Shown piece by piece: positions 27,901-36,371 of a stretch of 64,000 nt of DNA (position 1 is the first letter of the stretch; each line of letters opens with the position of its first letter). The notes beneath the pieces are model-generated. The model saw nothing but the letters and a program-made list of their open reading frames with translations. It was not told where the DNA came from and made no database searches. A program made the position numbers and the translations under genes. Source of the stretch: Bacteroidota bacterium (GTDB taxonomy: Bacteria > Bacteroidota > Bacteroidia > Chitinophagales > Chitinophagaceae); contig JAEWHC010000006.1 of the NCBI GenBank assembly GCA_023387985.1, positions 42,982 to 106,981 on the forward strand, in the 5' to 3' direction.

Positions 27901-28026
27901 GACGCCACCATGCAGCGATTTGTAAAACTGCCCCTGCAGAATATGGGTCTCGCCAGGCAGTTGTTGATCATAAGCGTACAGCAGGATGACGGACGAATTG
28001 AAAATCTCCGGCTGATCATTCAATAA
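24904..28026 (+). CDS. T9SS-secreted M12-type zinc metalloprotease
   Basis: The 1040-residue protein has a signal peptide (1-20), a propeptide-like region (about 25-215), and a reprolysin-like metalloprotease domain with HEIGHNLGANH at residues 350-360 (HExxHxxGxxH zinc site) and a Met-turn in TIMSYCH. A CARDB-like module (about 450-550) and a region of Cys/Asp-rich thrombospondin type-3-like calcium motifs follow (DSDNDGVCDAEDKCPGGDD near 620; DSDGDGVCDEADICPGGDD near 780), each followed by a similar beta domain of some 100 residues. The end (RVYPNPAQE ... LIIQ) is a type IX secretion sorting domain. It is thus a secreted, surface or free protease. Confidence 0.9.
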   Translation: MRKSVPFLLGVLFVFFNAVAQKPNYVADNLKQQLISVPAGKPDLFQVYQPNARELQALRREVRAAQIYSLRLENLLRARGRQDRVVEISLPLGAGQKMNLSLYKADIYTSGANILLASDVTTPWDYDRPINYWGIVNGDAQSLASITLSRSGVAGFIYSRGKTYNLGRLEGNGNLHVLYEESDMLLPNTMNCFADELMNSLPEEAGSNAMAGVSALAQSNCVNMYIEVDNSIVTGKGGVQEATDYVNGVFSQVALLYANENINWRVNELKVWNVADPYTGPSSSDYLNQFRANIGSNFNGNLAHLVGYGGGGGVAYLNVVCNKSYGHGYSGINSTYNHVPQYSWTVMVIAHEIGHNLGANHTHDCVWNGNNTPIDGCGTQAGYPGTGCSGMPAGPIPAKGTIMSYCHLLSGVGIDLSLGFGLQPGDRIRSRVYNASCLSSCPVSIINDAGISAIISPPSIVCASSVTPVVTLNNFGSSVLSGVTINYNLSGGTTQAYNWTGSLASGATTQVTLGSLNVTSGNYTITATTANPNGSADQNNGNNSSTASFTVQAMQTWYADADGDGYGNPAISKQACTQPAGYVANRTDCNDNNASIYPGAPCDDGNACTVNSRYDANCNCTGSFADSDNDGVCDAEDKCPGGDDRIDVNGNGIPDACECTPATTGFDQGSLSNNGTGSSSATLNLPAGAKDLRFTINGLNAKTDGNPKNRFADRVSITWKNGDGIIQTYGSFSGINTSSVNVNIPGMVQSVTVTLSNELNNGNSVAVSLLPVEYCSTGPCTDSDGDGVCDEADICPGGDDRIDSDGDGIPDFCDTAGCQAETYNFAVNPLTHQGTGQNQVAYVFAGVVANVQFSISGLNATVSGKPTLRFAEQVQVTYVDGNGLSQVYGIFSGANQSSVEVSITGNVQSVTVILRDGYSGNSGSNSMSVNLSAISACPLALVKLMPVASAAKAAGIPEISKSRVYPNPAQEQAIVDLGRFMPKAKIKVYTLAGRQVYTADATMQRFVKLPLQNMGLARQLLIISVQQDDGRIENLRLIIQ

Positions 28027-28050
28027 ATGGATCAGTTCAGAACCAAAAAA

Positions 28051-28078
28051 AAGCAAGCTGAGGGCTTGCTTTTTTTTA
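28051..28078. terminator. Bidirectional terminator between two convergent genes
   Basis: Perfect 8-bp arms AAGCAAGC (28051-28058) and GCTTGCTT (28064-28071), A-run on the left and T-run on the right. It can serve both the protease gene and the antiporter gene that end on either side. Confidence 0.85.
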
Positions 28079-28101
28079 TGGCATTGGTTTCCGTAACCCG
28101 C

Positions 28102-30228
28102 TTATTTGAATATCTTCTGAATGATGTTCCCGATCTCCGCAAATTCCGCAGGGTCATTCACATTACGGTCTTGCGGGTAGGTAACCTGAAGATTTCCATA
28201 TGGATAAATCAGCAGGCAATTCATTTCGCCGAGTGATCCGTTCAATTCATTCGGAACCTTATTCATTTGCATATCATAAGAAATTCTTCCGCGTTCCGCC
28301 ATGAATAAGATCAGCCCCTCATCTGCTTTCTTTCTCCGGATCAGCGCCGGCAATCCCGACCAATCGTTGAAAATATTGAAACGCGCAGGGATATTTACTT
28401 TTTTCTTGATCCTTTCAATTACCTTAATGGTGTCTTCGTGCCCATAGAAGGCCATGGTAGCGCCGGCATTGCGGGCAATGTTCCAAACTTTGGCCAGCGC
28501 ATGAAAAAACCCCGGCTCGCGGTGCGCATTCGCGGCCATAATCACCGAATGGGTTTTAATGGTAGATACCGGCTGTACTTCATGATAAACAAACACGTTC
28601 ACATTATCGTTTTTCAGGTAACTGTAATAGAGATTGTAGGTAAAAGAGTGGGTAAAGCCTTTTTGCTTATCTACACCGAGAATCAGGTCGGTGATCTTGC
28701 TTTCCCGGATGGCATTGGCAATCCCGTTTTGAACATCATGGTCAAAACGTACCCGCGGAGTGATCCGGGTATCTGCCGATGCCCCGATTTTTACGGCGGT
28801 GTCCAGGATTTTTTCTGCCTTTGAGGCGGAGGATTCATCCGTATTGACGTTGACTACATTCAGGGCGAAAATATTTTCTGTATTCTTTTTGGCTTTGAGC
28901 ATCAGCGCCAGGTTGGTCAGCGGCTCGATGGTATTTTCATAATTCAGTGCGAGTAAAATACGTTCGTCATCCGGATTTGTTTCGGTCAGGGTATGCACAT
29001 TTTCGGCCTGCAAAATCTTTTCTCCATATTTCTGCGTCAGAAAAGAAGAAAGCGTACAGGACACCAGGATTACGGCTATGCTCCCGTTCAGCACACTGTC
29101 ATTCAGCAAACGGATGGGCTCACCCGCTTCCGTTTCACCGATGATGGTATTGTACCCAACAATTACCACGGCAAGAATGGCAGCGGCATGTGAAACACTC
29201 AATCCGAAAATAAGCCCGCCTTCATTACGTGTTAGCTTAAAAGATTTTTGCGTAAGCCATGCGGCGATATATTTGGAGGGGACCGCGGCGGCCAGCATGA
29301 CCACCATTACCAACAAAGTTTGGGTATCGCTGAAAAACACCTTGTAGTTGATCAGCATTCCCACACTGATGAGGAAAAACGGAATAAAAATGGCGTTACC
29401 CACAAAATCGATCCGGTTCATCAGCGTTGAAGTATGTGGAATAAGGCGGTTGAGGGCGAGGCCGGCAAAAAAGGCGCCTATCACGGCTTCGAGTCCGGCC
29501 ATTTCTGCAAACAGCGAGGCCAGGTAAATCACAATCAATACAAAAATGTACTGAGAAATTTTGTCATCTTCTTTTTTGAAAAACTTTCTGCCGAGAATGG
29601 GAAATCCCCAAAGCACAATTACGGCAAAAACACCAAAAGAAACCAGCAACCGGATCCAGAAAGCAGTATTTACCTCTCCCCGGGTGACACCCACCACAAT
29701 GGCCAGTACAAGCAGCGCCAGGATATCGGTGATCATTGTGCCCCCCACCGTAATATTAACCGCCCTGTTTTTTACAATGCCCAGTTTGCTCAGGATGGGG
29801 TAGGCGATAAGGGTATGGGTTGAAAATAAACTGGCGAAAAGCAGTGCGGTCAGCCAGGTGAAATTGAGAAGATAATGTCCGGCCAGCAAGCCGATTACCA
29901 ACGGAATGATGAAAGTGTACCAGCCGAACGTAAGGCTTTTCCATTTATTAACCTTAAACTCCGGAAGGTCAATTTCGAGCCCTGCCAGGAACATGATGTA
30001 GAGTAACCCGGTGGTACCGGTTACCATGATATTGCCTTCCCGGGGGAGGATATTAAAACCATTTGGCCCGATAACTGCACCAGCCACGATCAGTCCGATC
30101 AAATGCGGGATCTTGACCTTGTTGAGCAAAAGGGGCGCGGCGAAAATAATGATCAATACCACCAAAAACTGCAAGACCGGGTCTTCCAGCGGTAACGACA
30201 GATCCAATAATAGAATAAATAGCTTCAT
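28102..30228 (-). CDS. CPA2-family cation:proton antiporter with C-terminal cytoplasmic domain
   Basis: The 708-residue protein has 11-13 membrane helices in its first 410 residues with the Kef/NapA-type pattern (GLIVAGAVIGPNGF near 45; FLAGLEIDL near 80; GAFFAGLALNRL near 255) and a C-terminal 280-residue soluble region with two UspA-like halves (ERILLALNY near 425; HSVIMAANAH near 560). It exchanges Na+ or K+ for H+ across the inner membrane; the ion is not certain. No TrkA-N domain is fused. Its start overlaps the end of the lipoprotein gene by 4 bases (ATGA), so both are translated from one mRNA. Confidence 0.88.
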   Translation of the reverse strand: MKLFILLLDLSLPLEDPVLQFLVVLIIIFAAPLLLNKVKIPHLIGLIVAGAVIGPNGFNILPREGNIMVTGTTGLLYIMFLAGLEIDLPEFKVNKWKSLTFGWYTFIIPLVIGLLAGHYLLNFTWLTALLFASLFSTHTLIAYPILSKLGIVKNRAVNITVGGTMITDILALLVLAIVVGVTRGEVNTAFWIRLLVSFGVFAVIVLWGFPILGRKFFKKEDDKISQYIFVLIVIYLASLFAEMAGLEAVIGAFFAGLALNRLIPHTSTLMNRIDFVGNAIFIPFFLISVGMLINYKVFFSDTQTLLVMVVMLAAAVPSKYIAAWLTQKSFKLTRNEGGLIFGLSVSHAAAILAVVIVGYNTIIGETEAGEPIRLLNDSVLNGSIAVILVSCTLSSFLTQKYGEKILQAENVHTLTETNPDDERILLALNYENTIEPLTNLALMLKAKKNTENIFALNVVNVNTDESSASKAEKILDTAVKIGASADTRITPRVRFDHDVQNGIANAIRESKITDLILGVDKQKGFTHSFTYNLYYSYLKNDNVNVFVYHEVQPVSTIKTHSVIMAANAHREPGFFHALAKVWNIARNAGATMAFYGHEDTIKVIERIKKKVNIPARFNIFNDWSGLPALIRRKKADEGLILFMAERGRISYDMQMNKVPNELNGSLGEMNCLLIYPYGNLQVTYPQDRNVNDPAEFAEIGNIIQKIFK

Positions 30229-30785
30229 GACTTAAGCCTTTCCAGGTTAACACTATGAACAGCCCTGCATCCTGCTGTTCTTTCCAATTCCCTGATGCCT
30301 TTGATGCGGTTCCGGCTGAAATTATTGAGCGTGATTTTCATATTAACCGTTCCGGTCCGGTAATTCAAATGGATTTCATTATTGTAAACACTTCCCCTGT
30401 AAACCCGCAAAACGGTGCCTTTATCAAAAACTTTGGCGATGAGCCCGTTCGAATCTGAAACGATTTCGACGATCTCCGATTTCTGGTCACCAATCACGAT
30501 ATCATTACAGGTGGATGCAATACATACCGAATGATTATTCCAGCGGCCGGCAAGATCAAAGCCTGGCAGGCTGTCGATTTGCACGGTATTGGTCGAGCTG
30601 ATGCTGTCACGCAACGCGATCAGGCTGGCATAATCCGCTTCTTTCAGGGCGAAATCATTCTCCCGTTCCAGCAATGCGGCTTCCCGTTCCTTCAACTGTT
30701 CCTCCCTTTCCTTCAGGTTGGCATTGCATGACAACAGGGGCAGAATGGACGAAAACACGATAAAAATTGTAAGTACTTGCTTCAT
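30225..30785 (-). CDS. Coiled-coil lipoprotein, first gene of the antiporter operon
   Basis: The 186-residue protein begins with a lipoprotein signal (MKQVLTIFIV..., lipobox LLSC with Cys20) and then a heptad-like Glu/Arg-rich coil (KEREEQLKEREAALLER, about 25-41). A beta-rich domain follows (LAGRWNNHSVCIASTC, NEIHLNYRTGT), similar in pattern to small beta-barrel lipid-binding folds. I do not recognise a family. The start at 30785 is chosen because the leader begins there; the frame itself extends to 30896. The ATGA overlap with the antiporter suggests a shared function, perhaps envelope stress or ion balance. Confidence 0.75.
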   Translation of the reverse strand: MKQVLTIFIVFSSILPLLSCNANLKEREEQLKEREAALLERENDFALKEADYASLIALRDSISSTNTVQIDSLPGFDLAGRWNNHSVCIASTCNDIVIGDQKSEIVEIVSDSNGLIAKVFDKGTVLRVYRGSVYNNEIHLNYRTGTVNMKITLNNFSRNRIKGIRELERTAGCRAVHSVNLERLKS

Positions 30786-30965
30786 AAGATTTGACAAGAG
30801 CGGGAAAATACAAAAAAAGGGACTTTTGGCGGTAAGTTTTTCGCATAAAGCGGTGGCGCCACCCTGGCCTGATTTAAAATTTCCATTGCCCGGCACCGCC
30901 GGGCAATGGCATGCCGTATCTGCACGGACCGCAGTGTCTACAGCAATTTTACAACAGGCATTTGA

Positions 30966-33212
30966 TCAAAATGAATAAGAAACCATCACCGCCAAACTTC
31001 TTCCCGTGGAATTCAGCGGAAGCGAAGGACGGATAAACCGGCTCAGATGTTCGCGGTAAGCCCGGTCGAAAAGGTTGTTTACCGATGCCGTGAACTGCAG
31101 ATTTTTCAATGGTTCCGATTTAATTCCCAAACTGATCACGGTGAATTCCCCTGTTTCCGGTTCCCCAAAGTCCTGTGCAATGCGCTTTTGCGCAGCTACC
31201 CAACGCAATTGTCCATAAGGCAGCAATTTTCCGTTCAACAGTTTTGCTTCCATGCTGTAAAGGAGATCAAAAGGAGCGATCTGCGGTAAAGCCTCACCGG
31301 TCACCACGTTTTTGCCATGGGTGTATGCCATTGTGCATTGTTGCTGGAGCTGCGGCAGCCAAAGTTGTGTCCATGAAAACTCGAACCCGTATAAATCCGC
31401 TTTATCCAGGTTGATATACTTGCGTGTTCCGGGAGCGCCAAAACGGCTTGGGATATTGGTTTTCACGCCCGTGATATAATTGGTAACCCGGGAGGCAAAT
31501 CCATTCCATTGAACGGCAGTGGCGGCGGATTTATAACCTATAATCACATCGGCCTGGTTATTGGCTTCAGCACGGAGCTGTGGATTTCCCAACAGTTCAT
31601 AGGGGTCAATACCAATTTGCATGGCGTTGATAAACCGTTCCGGAATACCGGCCGAGCGCAGTCCGCGGCCGAGCCACAAACCACTATACCAACGTCTTGT
31701 CCAGTTCCGGCTCATCCCGATGCTCAGGCTTGGATTGATATCGGTTTTTTGCGTTTCCGGGTAAATGCTGCTGAATACAGAAGAAGGATTTCTTGAATCA
31801 CCTTGCACCGCATCAAGGCGGCCGGAAATAACGAGCTTGTATTGCTGCAGTTGTTTATGCCATTCCGCAAACATGCCGCCACGGGTTATGTAGCTGTCCT
31901 GCCAAACGGTATCGATTATGGTTTTCCCCTTCATTGGACCCATGCGCACATTGCTCCGAACCCGGTTGCCATCTTCCTGTTCATGCTTCAGGTCAAGGCC
32001 GGCAAACAATTCAACACTCCGCGTTTTAAAGATCCATTCGGTACGGCCACCCGCCACGGTGGTATTCACAGCCGTTTCTGCATCGGCCATTTTTCCTGCT
32101 TCCGGTCGCAGGGTATTGCCCATAAGGTGATCGACAAACGAAGCATAAACCTGGGTATTCCAGCCCTTAACGGTTTTGCGGTTAGGCTTGGCCTTGTATT
32201 CGGCTTGCACCATCCACGAATCGTCGGTGATCAGGTCCATCATTAAAGTGGGAAAATCCACGTCACGGGCAAAACTCCGGATAGCGGAAAAGCTGAGTAC
32301 GTTTTTCCCGCGAACATTGAAATCGGCTTGCAGGCCAGCCGATCCCCTTTGGAACCCTGCCGGGATAATGCTGTCATTACCGTCTGTATAGTTGCCCCCT
32401 TTTGACCAGGAACCCAGCCCGGCGATCTGCATTTTTACATTACGCATTCCAACCACGCCTTCTGTTCGAAAAATTTCGCCATTGGATTCCAGGCCGGTAT
32501 TCACTCTTCCAAAAGCCCGCGACACACCGGTAAATTCGGGTGCCGCCGTTTTAAAATTGATCACGGCGCCACTCACCGGTCCAAACCGGAAATTGTGCGG
32601 CCCCTTCAGGATGTCCACCTGTTCCACCTGGCTGACCAGCACCTGGCTGGTGGGTGGATCCATGCGGTTGGGGCAGGCGGCAAGGGAGGTCATAGCGCCA
32701 TTGGTCAGCACGTTGATCTGGTCCAGCTTGAAGCCCCTGAAAACCGGGTCCAAGCCAAAGGCACCGCTTTTGCGCATCGCGGAAAACCCCGGGATTTGCA
32801 GGAGCACCTGGCCGGCATCGTGCTGGATCCATTCGCCATTGGATAGTTTCATGTCGTCTTTGGCGGCCTTTCCCTTAATGGCGAAAACAGTAACCGGATT
32901 AAGCAAAACCTCATCGGCCGGCTGAAGTTCCACCGTGCCATTTTGCAGGGCGAGGCGGAGTTCGGTTCCGGTTAGTTTTACCAATACATAACCAATATGT
33001 GTGATTTCCAGTGTGGGTCCCGCTGATGCAAAATGGATCGTACCGTTTTGATCCGACTGGCCTTTTGCCTGCCCGGTACGAAAACTGGCGCCGGCGATGG
33101 GCTGACCACTTTGCAGGTCAAGTATCCGCAGCGTTTGCTGGCCAAATAGCTGGGTGGTAAAAAAGAACAATAAGACAGTGATGAGCAAAAAGGAATTGCA
33201 AATGTTTTTCAT
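30966..33212 (-). CDS. TonB-dependent copper receptor, OprC/NosA type
   Basis: The 748-residue protein has a signal peptide (1-24), a short carboxypeptidase-like module (about 26-100), a plug (about 110-225) and a 22-strand barrel ending in an aromatic residue (SYSF). In the plug ACPNRMDPPTS holds C180-x3-M184, and the barrel holds DHLMGN with H362-x-M364. This CxxxM plus HxM pair is the copper site of OprC of Pseudomonas (C143/M147 and H323/M325), and the distance between the two pairs is nearly equal (182 against 180). It should take up copper through the outer membrane. The preceding small Cys/Met-rich gene is 111 bases upstream on the same strand. Confidence 0.88.
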   Translation of the reverse strand: MKNICNSFLLITVLLFFFTTQLFGQQTLRILDLQSGQPIAGASFRTGQAKGQSDQNGTIHFASAGPTLEITHIGYVLVKLTGTELRLALQNGTVELQPADEVLLNPVTVFAIKGKAAKDDMKLSNGEWIQHDAGQVLLQIPGFSAMRKSGAFGLDPVFRGFKLDQINVLTNGAMTSLAACPNRMDPPTSQVLVSQVEQVDILKGPHNFRFGPVSGAVINFKTAAPEFTGVSRAFGRVNTGLESNGEIFRTEGVVGMRNVKMQIAGLGSWSKGGNYTDGNDSIIPAGFQRGSAGLQADFNVRGKNVLSFSAIRSFARDVDFPTLMMDLITDDSWMVQAEYKAKPNRKTVKGWNTQVYASFVDHLMGNTLRPEAGKMADAETAVNTTVAGGRTEWIFKTRSVELFAGLDLKHEQEDGNRVRSNVRMGPMKGKTIIDTVWQDSYITRGGMFAEWHKQLQQYKLVISGRLDAVQGDSRNPSSVFSSIYPETQKTDINPSLSIGMSRNWTRRWYSGLWLGRGLRSAGIPERFINAMQIGIDPYELLGNPQLRAEANNQADVIIGYKSAATAVQWNGFASRVTNYITGVKTNIPSRFGAPGTRKYINLDKADLYGFEFSWTQLWLPQLQQQCTMAYTHGKNVVTGEALPQIAPFDLLYSMEAKLLNGKLLPYGQLRWVAAQKRIAQDFGEPETGEFTVISLGIKSEPLKNLQFTASVNNLFDRAYREHLSRFIRPSLPLNSTGRSLAVMVSYSF

Positions 33213-33323
33213 TTGTTGAAGCTTTAAAATAATGGAATGCCGAAACGCATATGGACAGCAGCGGATAGAAAAGGGCAGATCAATCGCTTTCGCATTGACT
33301 GATGTGCCGCAAGGTCCCGGGTT

Positions 33324-33719
33324 TTAAAGCCAGCAGGGGGGACGGAAAACGCCTTTTATCGGGGCATCGCTGAAAAGAAAGGGATTTGATGCATTTTTCC
33401 GCTGTTCGATCACAACAGGTGCAGGAGTTTCAAGTTCTAAAAAATCCGGACGAGCATTTATGGCAACATCAAATCTTGGAGGATTTTGAGTTTGGTTTTT
33501 ATCCTGTTCGCGCTGTTCTTTCTCGGCAATTTTCATCATCAACTGGCATTTTCCGTTGCATTGCATTTCAGGCTTTGCTTTGTTCACACAATTGACGGCA
33601 TATTTGCCGGGATTCACATAATAATCGGCCACGTAAAAACCTTTTCCGAATGTAAACACAAAAAAGGCAGCGAGAAATGCCAGGGCAATAGTGAAGCGGT
33701 ATAATCGATCTTTTGCCAA
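33324..33719 (-). CDS. Small membrane-anchored Cys/Met-rich protein, copper receptor partner
   Basis: The 131-residue protein has one N-terminal membrane segment (about 9-27) and then a compact motif CVNKAKPEMQCNGKCQLMMK (about 42-61) with three Cys and three Met, followed by a charged coil and a C-terminal RPPCWL. Such thiol- and thioether-rich motifs suit Cu(I). It lies immediately upstream of the TonB copper receptor, so a joint role in copper uptake or sensing at the envelope is plausible. I know similar uncharacterised proteins in Bacteroidota, but no tested function. Confidence 0.75.
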   Translation of the reverse strand: MAKDRLYRFTIALAFLAAFFVFTFGKGFYVADYYVNPGKYAVNCVNKAKPEMQCNGKCQLMMKIAEKEQREQDKNQTQNPPRFDVAINARPDFLELETPAPVVIEQRKNASNPFLFSDAPIKGVFRPPCWL

Positions 33720-33784
33720 ACGGTTTCAAAGTTATCCGGTTCATTTCCGCAACAGTATGATTTAAGTCATCATTCGCCTGCATG

Positions 33785-34010
33785 TTGCGGTCCCGATGAA
33801 TCGGGAGCGGTCTCTATCCATCGGGAGCAGAGTAAGTTTCCATTCGCTGTTCTCTCCCTTGCCCCCGATCTTTCGGGACTGCTCCCGATTCATCGGGACT
33901 GCCCACTGCTACTGGCCACTGGCAACTACTCCCTACTGTCCACTGCCTTCCCCGTCGATTTGCCTGCACAAGCCCTTTGGGCTGGGCAGGGGCTCGTCGG
34001 GTTTGAGAAT
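33785..34010 (-). repeat. Dispersed intergenic repeat, partial copies
   Basis: Several CCCGAT(N)ATCGGG half palindromes with GTTCTCTCCCTTGC between them (33790-33905), then ACTGCCCACTGCTACTGGCC-like words (33898-33950), and the GCCCTTTGGGCTGGGCAGGG motif (33972-33990) which is the reverse complement of that near 955-1015. No gene is supported here. Confidence 0.7.
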
Positions 34011-34020
34011 AGGAAATGAA

Positions 34021-34656
34021 TCAGGCGGCGATTCTCAAGCGCGCTTTTCTGCGCCATTCAATGAATCCTGAAATGGCCATGAACAGCAAAATGGCATAGT
34101 AAACTGATGTAAGCGCAAAGCCTTTTGCATAAAAGAGCGGCATGCTCGCGATATTGGTGATGATCCACCAAATCCAGCTTTCCACTTTCTTTTTGGCCAT
34201 CAGCCACATGCCGGTGAAGGCCGCCCCACTTGCCAGGGCATCGGCCCAGGGGATGGCGCCCGGGTAGAAATTCTGTTTGAGGAAGGTGAGGGCGAGAAAG
34301 AGGAAAAGAAAGCAGAAGGTGAAAAACAGGACCTGGAAAAGCAGGAGCCTTTTGCTGCTGAATTCAATATGCAACAGGCTTTCATGCCGCTGATCCTTAC
34401 GCGACCAGAGATACCATCCGTAAATGCTCATTATGGTATAATAAAAATTTACCGAAGCTTCGCCGAACAGGTGCCCCGAAAGGCTGAGGTAAACATAAAA
34501 AATGGTATTGATCAGCCCAACCGGAAAAACCAGGATATTTTCCGCCCGGCTAAAATAAACACTCGTAATGCCGGCTACCACGGCGATCCATTCGATCCAC
34601 CCGGTTTGCCGGATGCCTTCAAGAAATTGTTGGAGAAATTCAACCATCGCGGGCAA
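34021..34656 (-). CDS. pnuC: Nicotinamide riboside transporter PnuC
   Basis: The 211-residue protein has 6-7 membrane helices with PnuC hallmarks: WIEWIAVVAGITSVYFS near residue 20, FPVGLINTIFYVYL near 44, the NFYYTIMSIYGWYLW motif near 68-82, and a late WIWWIITNI stretch near 165. PnuC proteins pass nicotinamide riboside (or, in the PnuT branch, thiamine) by facilitated diffusion and rely on a kinase for trapping. No TPP riboswitch or thiamine gene is adjacent, so nicotinamide riboside is the likelier substrate, but the PnuT option stays open. The start at 34656 is the first ATG; an internal ATG at 34647 (MVEFLQQ) would remove three residues. Confidence 0.88.
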   Translation of the reverse strand: MPAMVEFLQQFLEGIRQTGWIEWIAVVAGITSVYFSRAENILVFPVGLINTIFYVYLSLSGHLFGEASVNFYYTIMSIYGWYLWSRKDQRHESLLHIEFSSKRLLLFQVLFFTFCFLFLFLALTFLKQNFYPGAIPWADALASGAAFTGMWLMAKKKVESWIWWIITNIASMPLFYAKGFALTSVYYAILLFMAISGFIEWRRKARLRIAA

Positions 34657-34865
34657 GATAAGATTTTTCAGATTCTGGTTTATTGCTGCACTGCCGAAAC
34701 CAAACCCCGCAGGCGTTCTCTCCCTATGGCGTCCGGTGCTCGTTGTGCATTTTGCATCTTATCGCTATAGTTCAAATTTTAAAACCACCTGATTCAAAGT
34801 AGCACAGAGCGCTCATGGGGATAATGATAAAATCGTTGAAAACATAAACCTTAACGCTTCAACGC

Positions 34866-35834
34866 TTATTCAATGGTAAGATACGGTTCAACCCTGGCCA
34901 GCCAACCGGCACTGATGAGGTGGATCTTCAGCAGTTCGTTGATGTGGTTAAAGTCGCCGTGTTGCTGCCGGTAATTGATGATGGCATTGGCCTCACTCCA
35001 TTGGATATAAGGATGTGACCGCAATTCTTCGAGTGTGATCTTATTGAGATGCATTTTGTGGTAAACGCCCGTGTTCAGGCTGAGATGCGGCAATATCTTT
35101 TGAAAGACGCTGTCGGGCAGGCCACGCGTTTCGGCAATTTGATCAATGCTTTTGAATCCTCCAAGCTTGTTCCGGAAATTCACGATGCGGCCCGCATATA
35201 CCGGTCCGATTCCCGGGAGGCTCTTCCATGCGCTGGTGTCGGCGCTGTTGACATCAACTTTTTGCACCGCGGGGCGGGAGCGGTTGTTTTCGAAGGCCGT
35301 TGTACGCCGGGCCTCGCCGGGTTGATGTTGCACAGCGGTTTCAGCGAAACGGCGATTATCCCTGATCTCTGCATAACCCATCAATAAATCCGCGTCCTGC
35401 GGCCGGAGGCCATAGATACGTTTCAGGTCATTCGGACTGCGAAAATGAAAACCACTGCTGCGGAATTTCATCCAGGTTTGAATGGTTTTTTCCGGCAATC
35501 CCATTTGCTGCAACTCCGTGGCGCTTACCGTATTGGGGTCAAAGGCAAATGGCTTCAATGCCTTTGCGTTATACTCCCCTGCGGGCCGCCTGAATTCGAA
35601 ATCCTCGCGGCTGTTCTGCGTATACCTGCCGGCACTGTCCTGCACCGCCGCGGCCTGATAGACCATTTCCAGTTCACTAAAGGCGGCTTCATTTTGCGGG
35701 AAAAAATACGGGAAAAGCCGGGGAAGCAGAAAGAGGAAGATCATGAGGCCAAGCAGGACAAAAAATCCGCGTCTTCCTGATTTGGTGAAGCGAAAAAAAT
35801 CTTTGGTGTCTTGTATGATTTGCCTGTTTCGCAT
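34866..35834 (-). CDS. ComEA-like helix-hairpin-helix protein, membrane-anchored
   Basis: The 322-residue protein has a short cytoplasmic head, one membrane segment (about 24-44) and then three helix-hairpin-helix units: around residues 105-155 (MGLPEKTIQTWMKFRSSG), 195-255 (VNSADTSAWKSLPGIGPVYA, the best match) and 262-318 (LNKITLEELRSHPYIQW). HhH domains of ComEA type bind double-stranded DNA outside the inner membrane during natural transformation. No other competence gene is near, so a role in DNA uptake is inference. It is separated from pnuC by 209 bases without features. Confidence 0.8.
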   Translation of the reverse strand: MRNRQIIQDTKDFFRFTKSGRRGFFVLLGLMIFLFLLPRLFPYFFPQNEAAFSELEMVYQAAAVQDSAGRYTQNSREDFEFRRPAGEYNAKALKPFAFDPNTVSATELQQMGLPEKTIQTWMKFRSSGFHFRSPNDLKRIYGLRPQDADLLMGYAEIRDNRRFAETAVQHQPGEARRTTAFENNRSRPAVQKVDVNSADTSAWKSLPGIGPVYAGRIVNFRNKLGGFKSIDQIAETRGLPDSVFQKILPHLSLNTGVYHKMHLNKITLEELRSHPYIQWSEANAIINYRQQHGDFNHINELLKIHLISAGWLARVEPYLTIE

Positions 35835-35949
35835 GGCAACTCTTCAAAAATGCGAAATTCCCGCCGGCGCCGGCTGCGTAATACTACGGAATATCCGGGA
35901 GGGGTTGCGGATGGATCGGGAGAAGTTCAAATGGCCGGAGAAACCCGGC

Positions 35950-36371
35950 GAATTGGTTAGAAATAGGGTACATTTTTTCTCTTAACTTTTTTTCTTGACA
36001 AAAAAAGTTACAAAAAAGTTCCCGAATCCCTGGAGCAGGGTCGGGAATCATCGCTCCGCGGATCTTGCCGGGCCAACGCCTCCCCTGGCATTCAAGAAAC
36101 TTTTGCCCTTTCGAGAGATCAAATGGCGTGGGAAATTCACTCAATTCCTTGTTCTCTCCCTTGCTCCCGATCTTTCGGGACTGCCCACGGTGCAGGCCAA
36201 ACAAGCAACTTCGCTCCGCGGATCTTGCCGGGCCAACGCCTCCCCTGGCATTCAAGAAACTTTTGCCCTTTCGAGCGTTCAAATGGCTTGAGAAATTCAC
36301 TCAATTTCTCGTTCTCTCCCTTGCTCCCTAAGGATCGGGATTGCTCCCGACCCATCGGGACTGCCCACTCG
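35950..36371 (-). repeat. Dispersed intergenic repeat, copies 2 and 3 in tandem
   Basis: This is the reverse complement of the repeat at 516-830: A/T-rich end (35955-36015), then the blocks CGCTCCGCGGATCTTGCC, CAACGCCTCCCCTGGC, TCAAATGGC and CTCAATTCCTTGTTCTCTCC. The block set starting at 36052 is repeated from 36212 with a period of 160 bases and a few changes. CCCGAT/ATCGGG palindromes close each copy. The long plus-strand ORF through it (36123-37340) is an artefact of this repeat and of the low-complexity tract. Confidence 0.85.

Noticed and set aside
34657..34865. TPP riboswitch in front of pnuC
   Set aside because: The conserved CTGAGA and ACCTGATCTGG-like blocks are not present on the minus strand.
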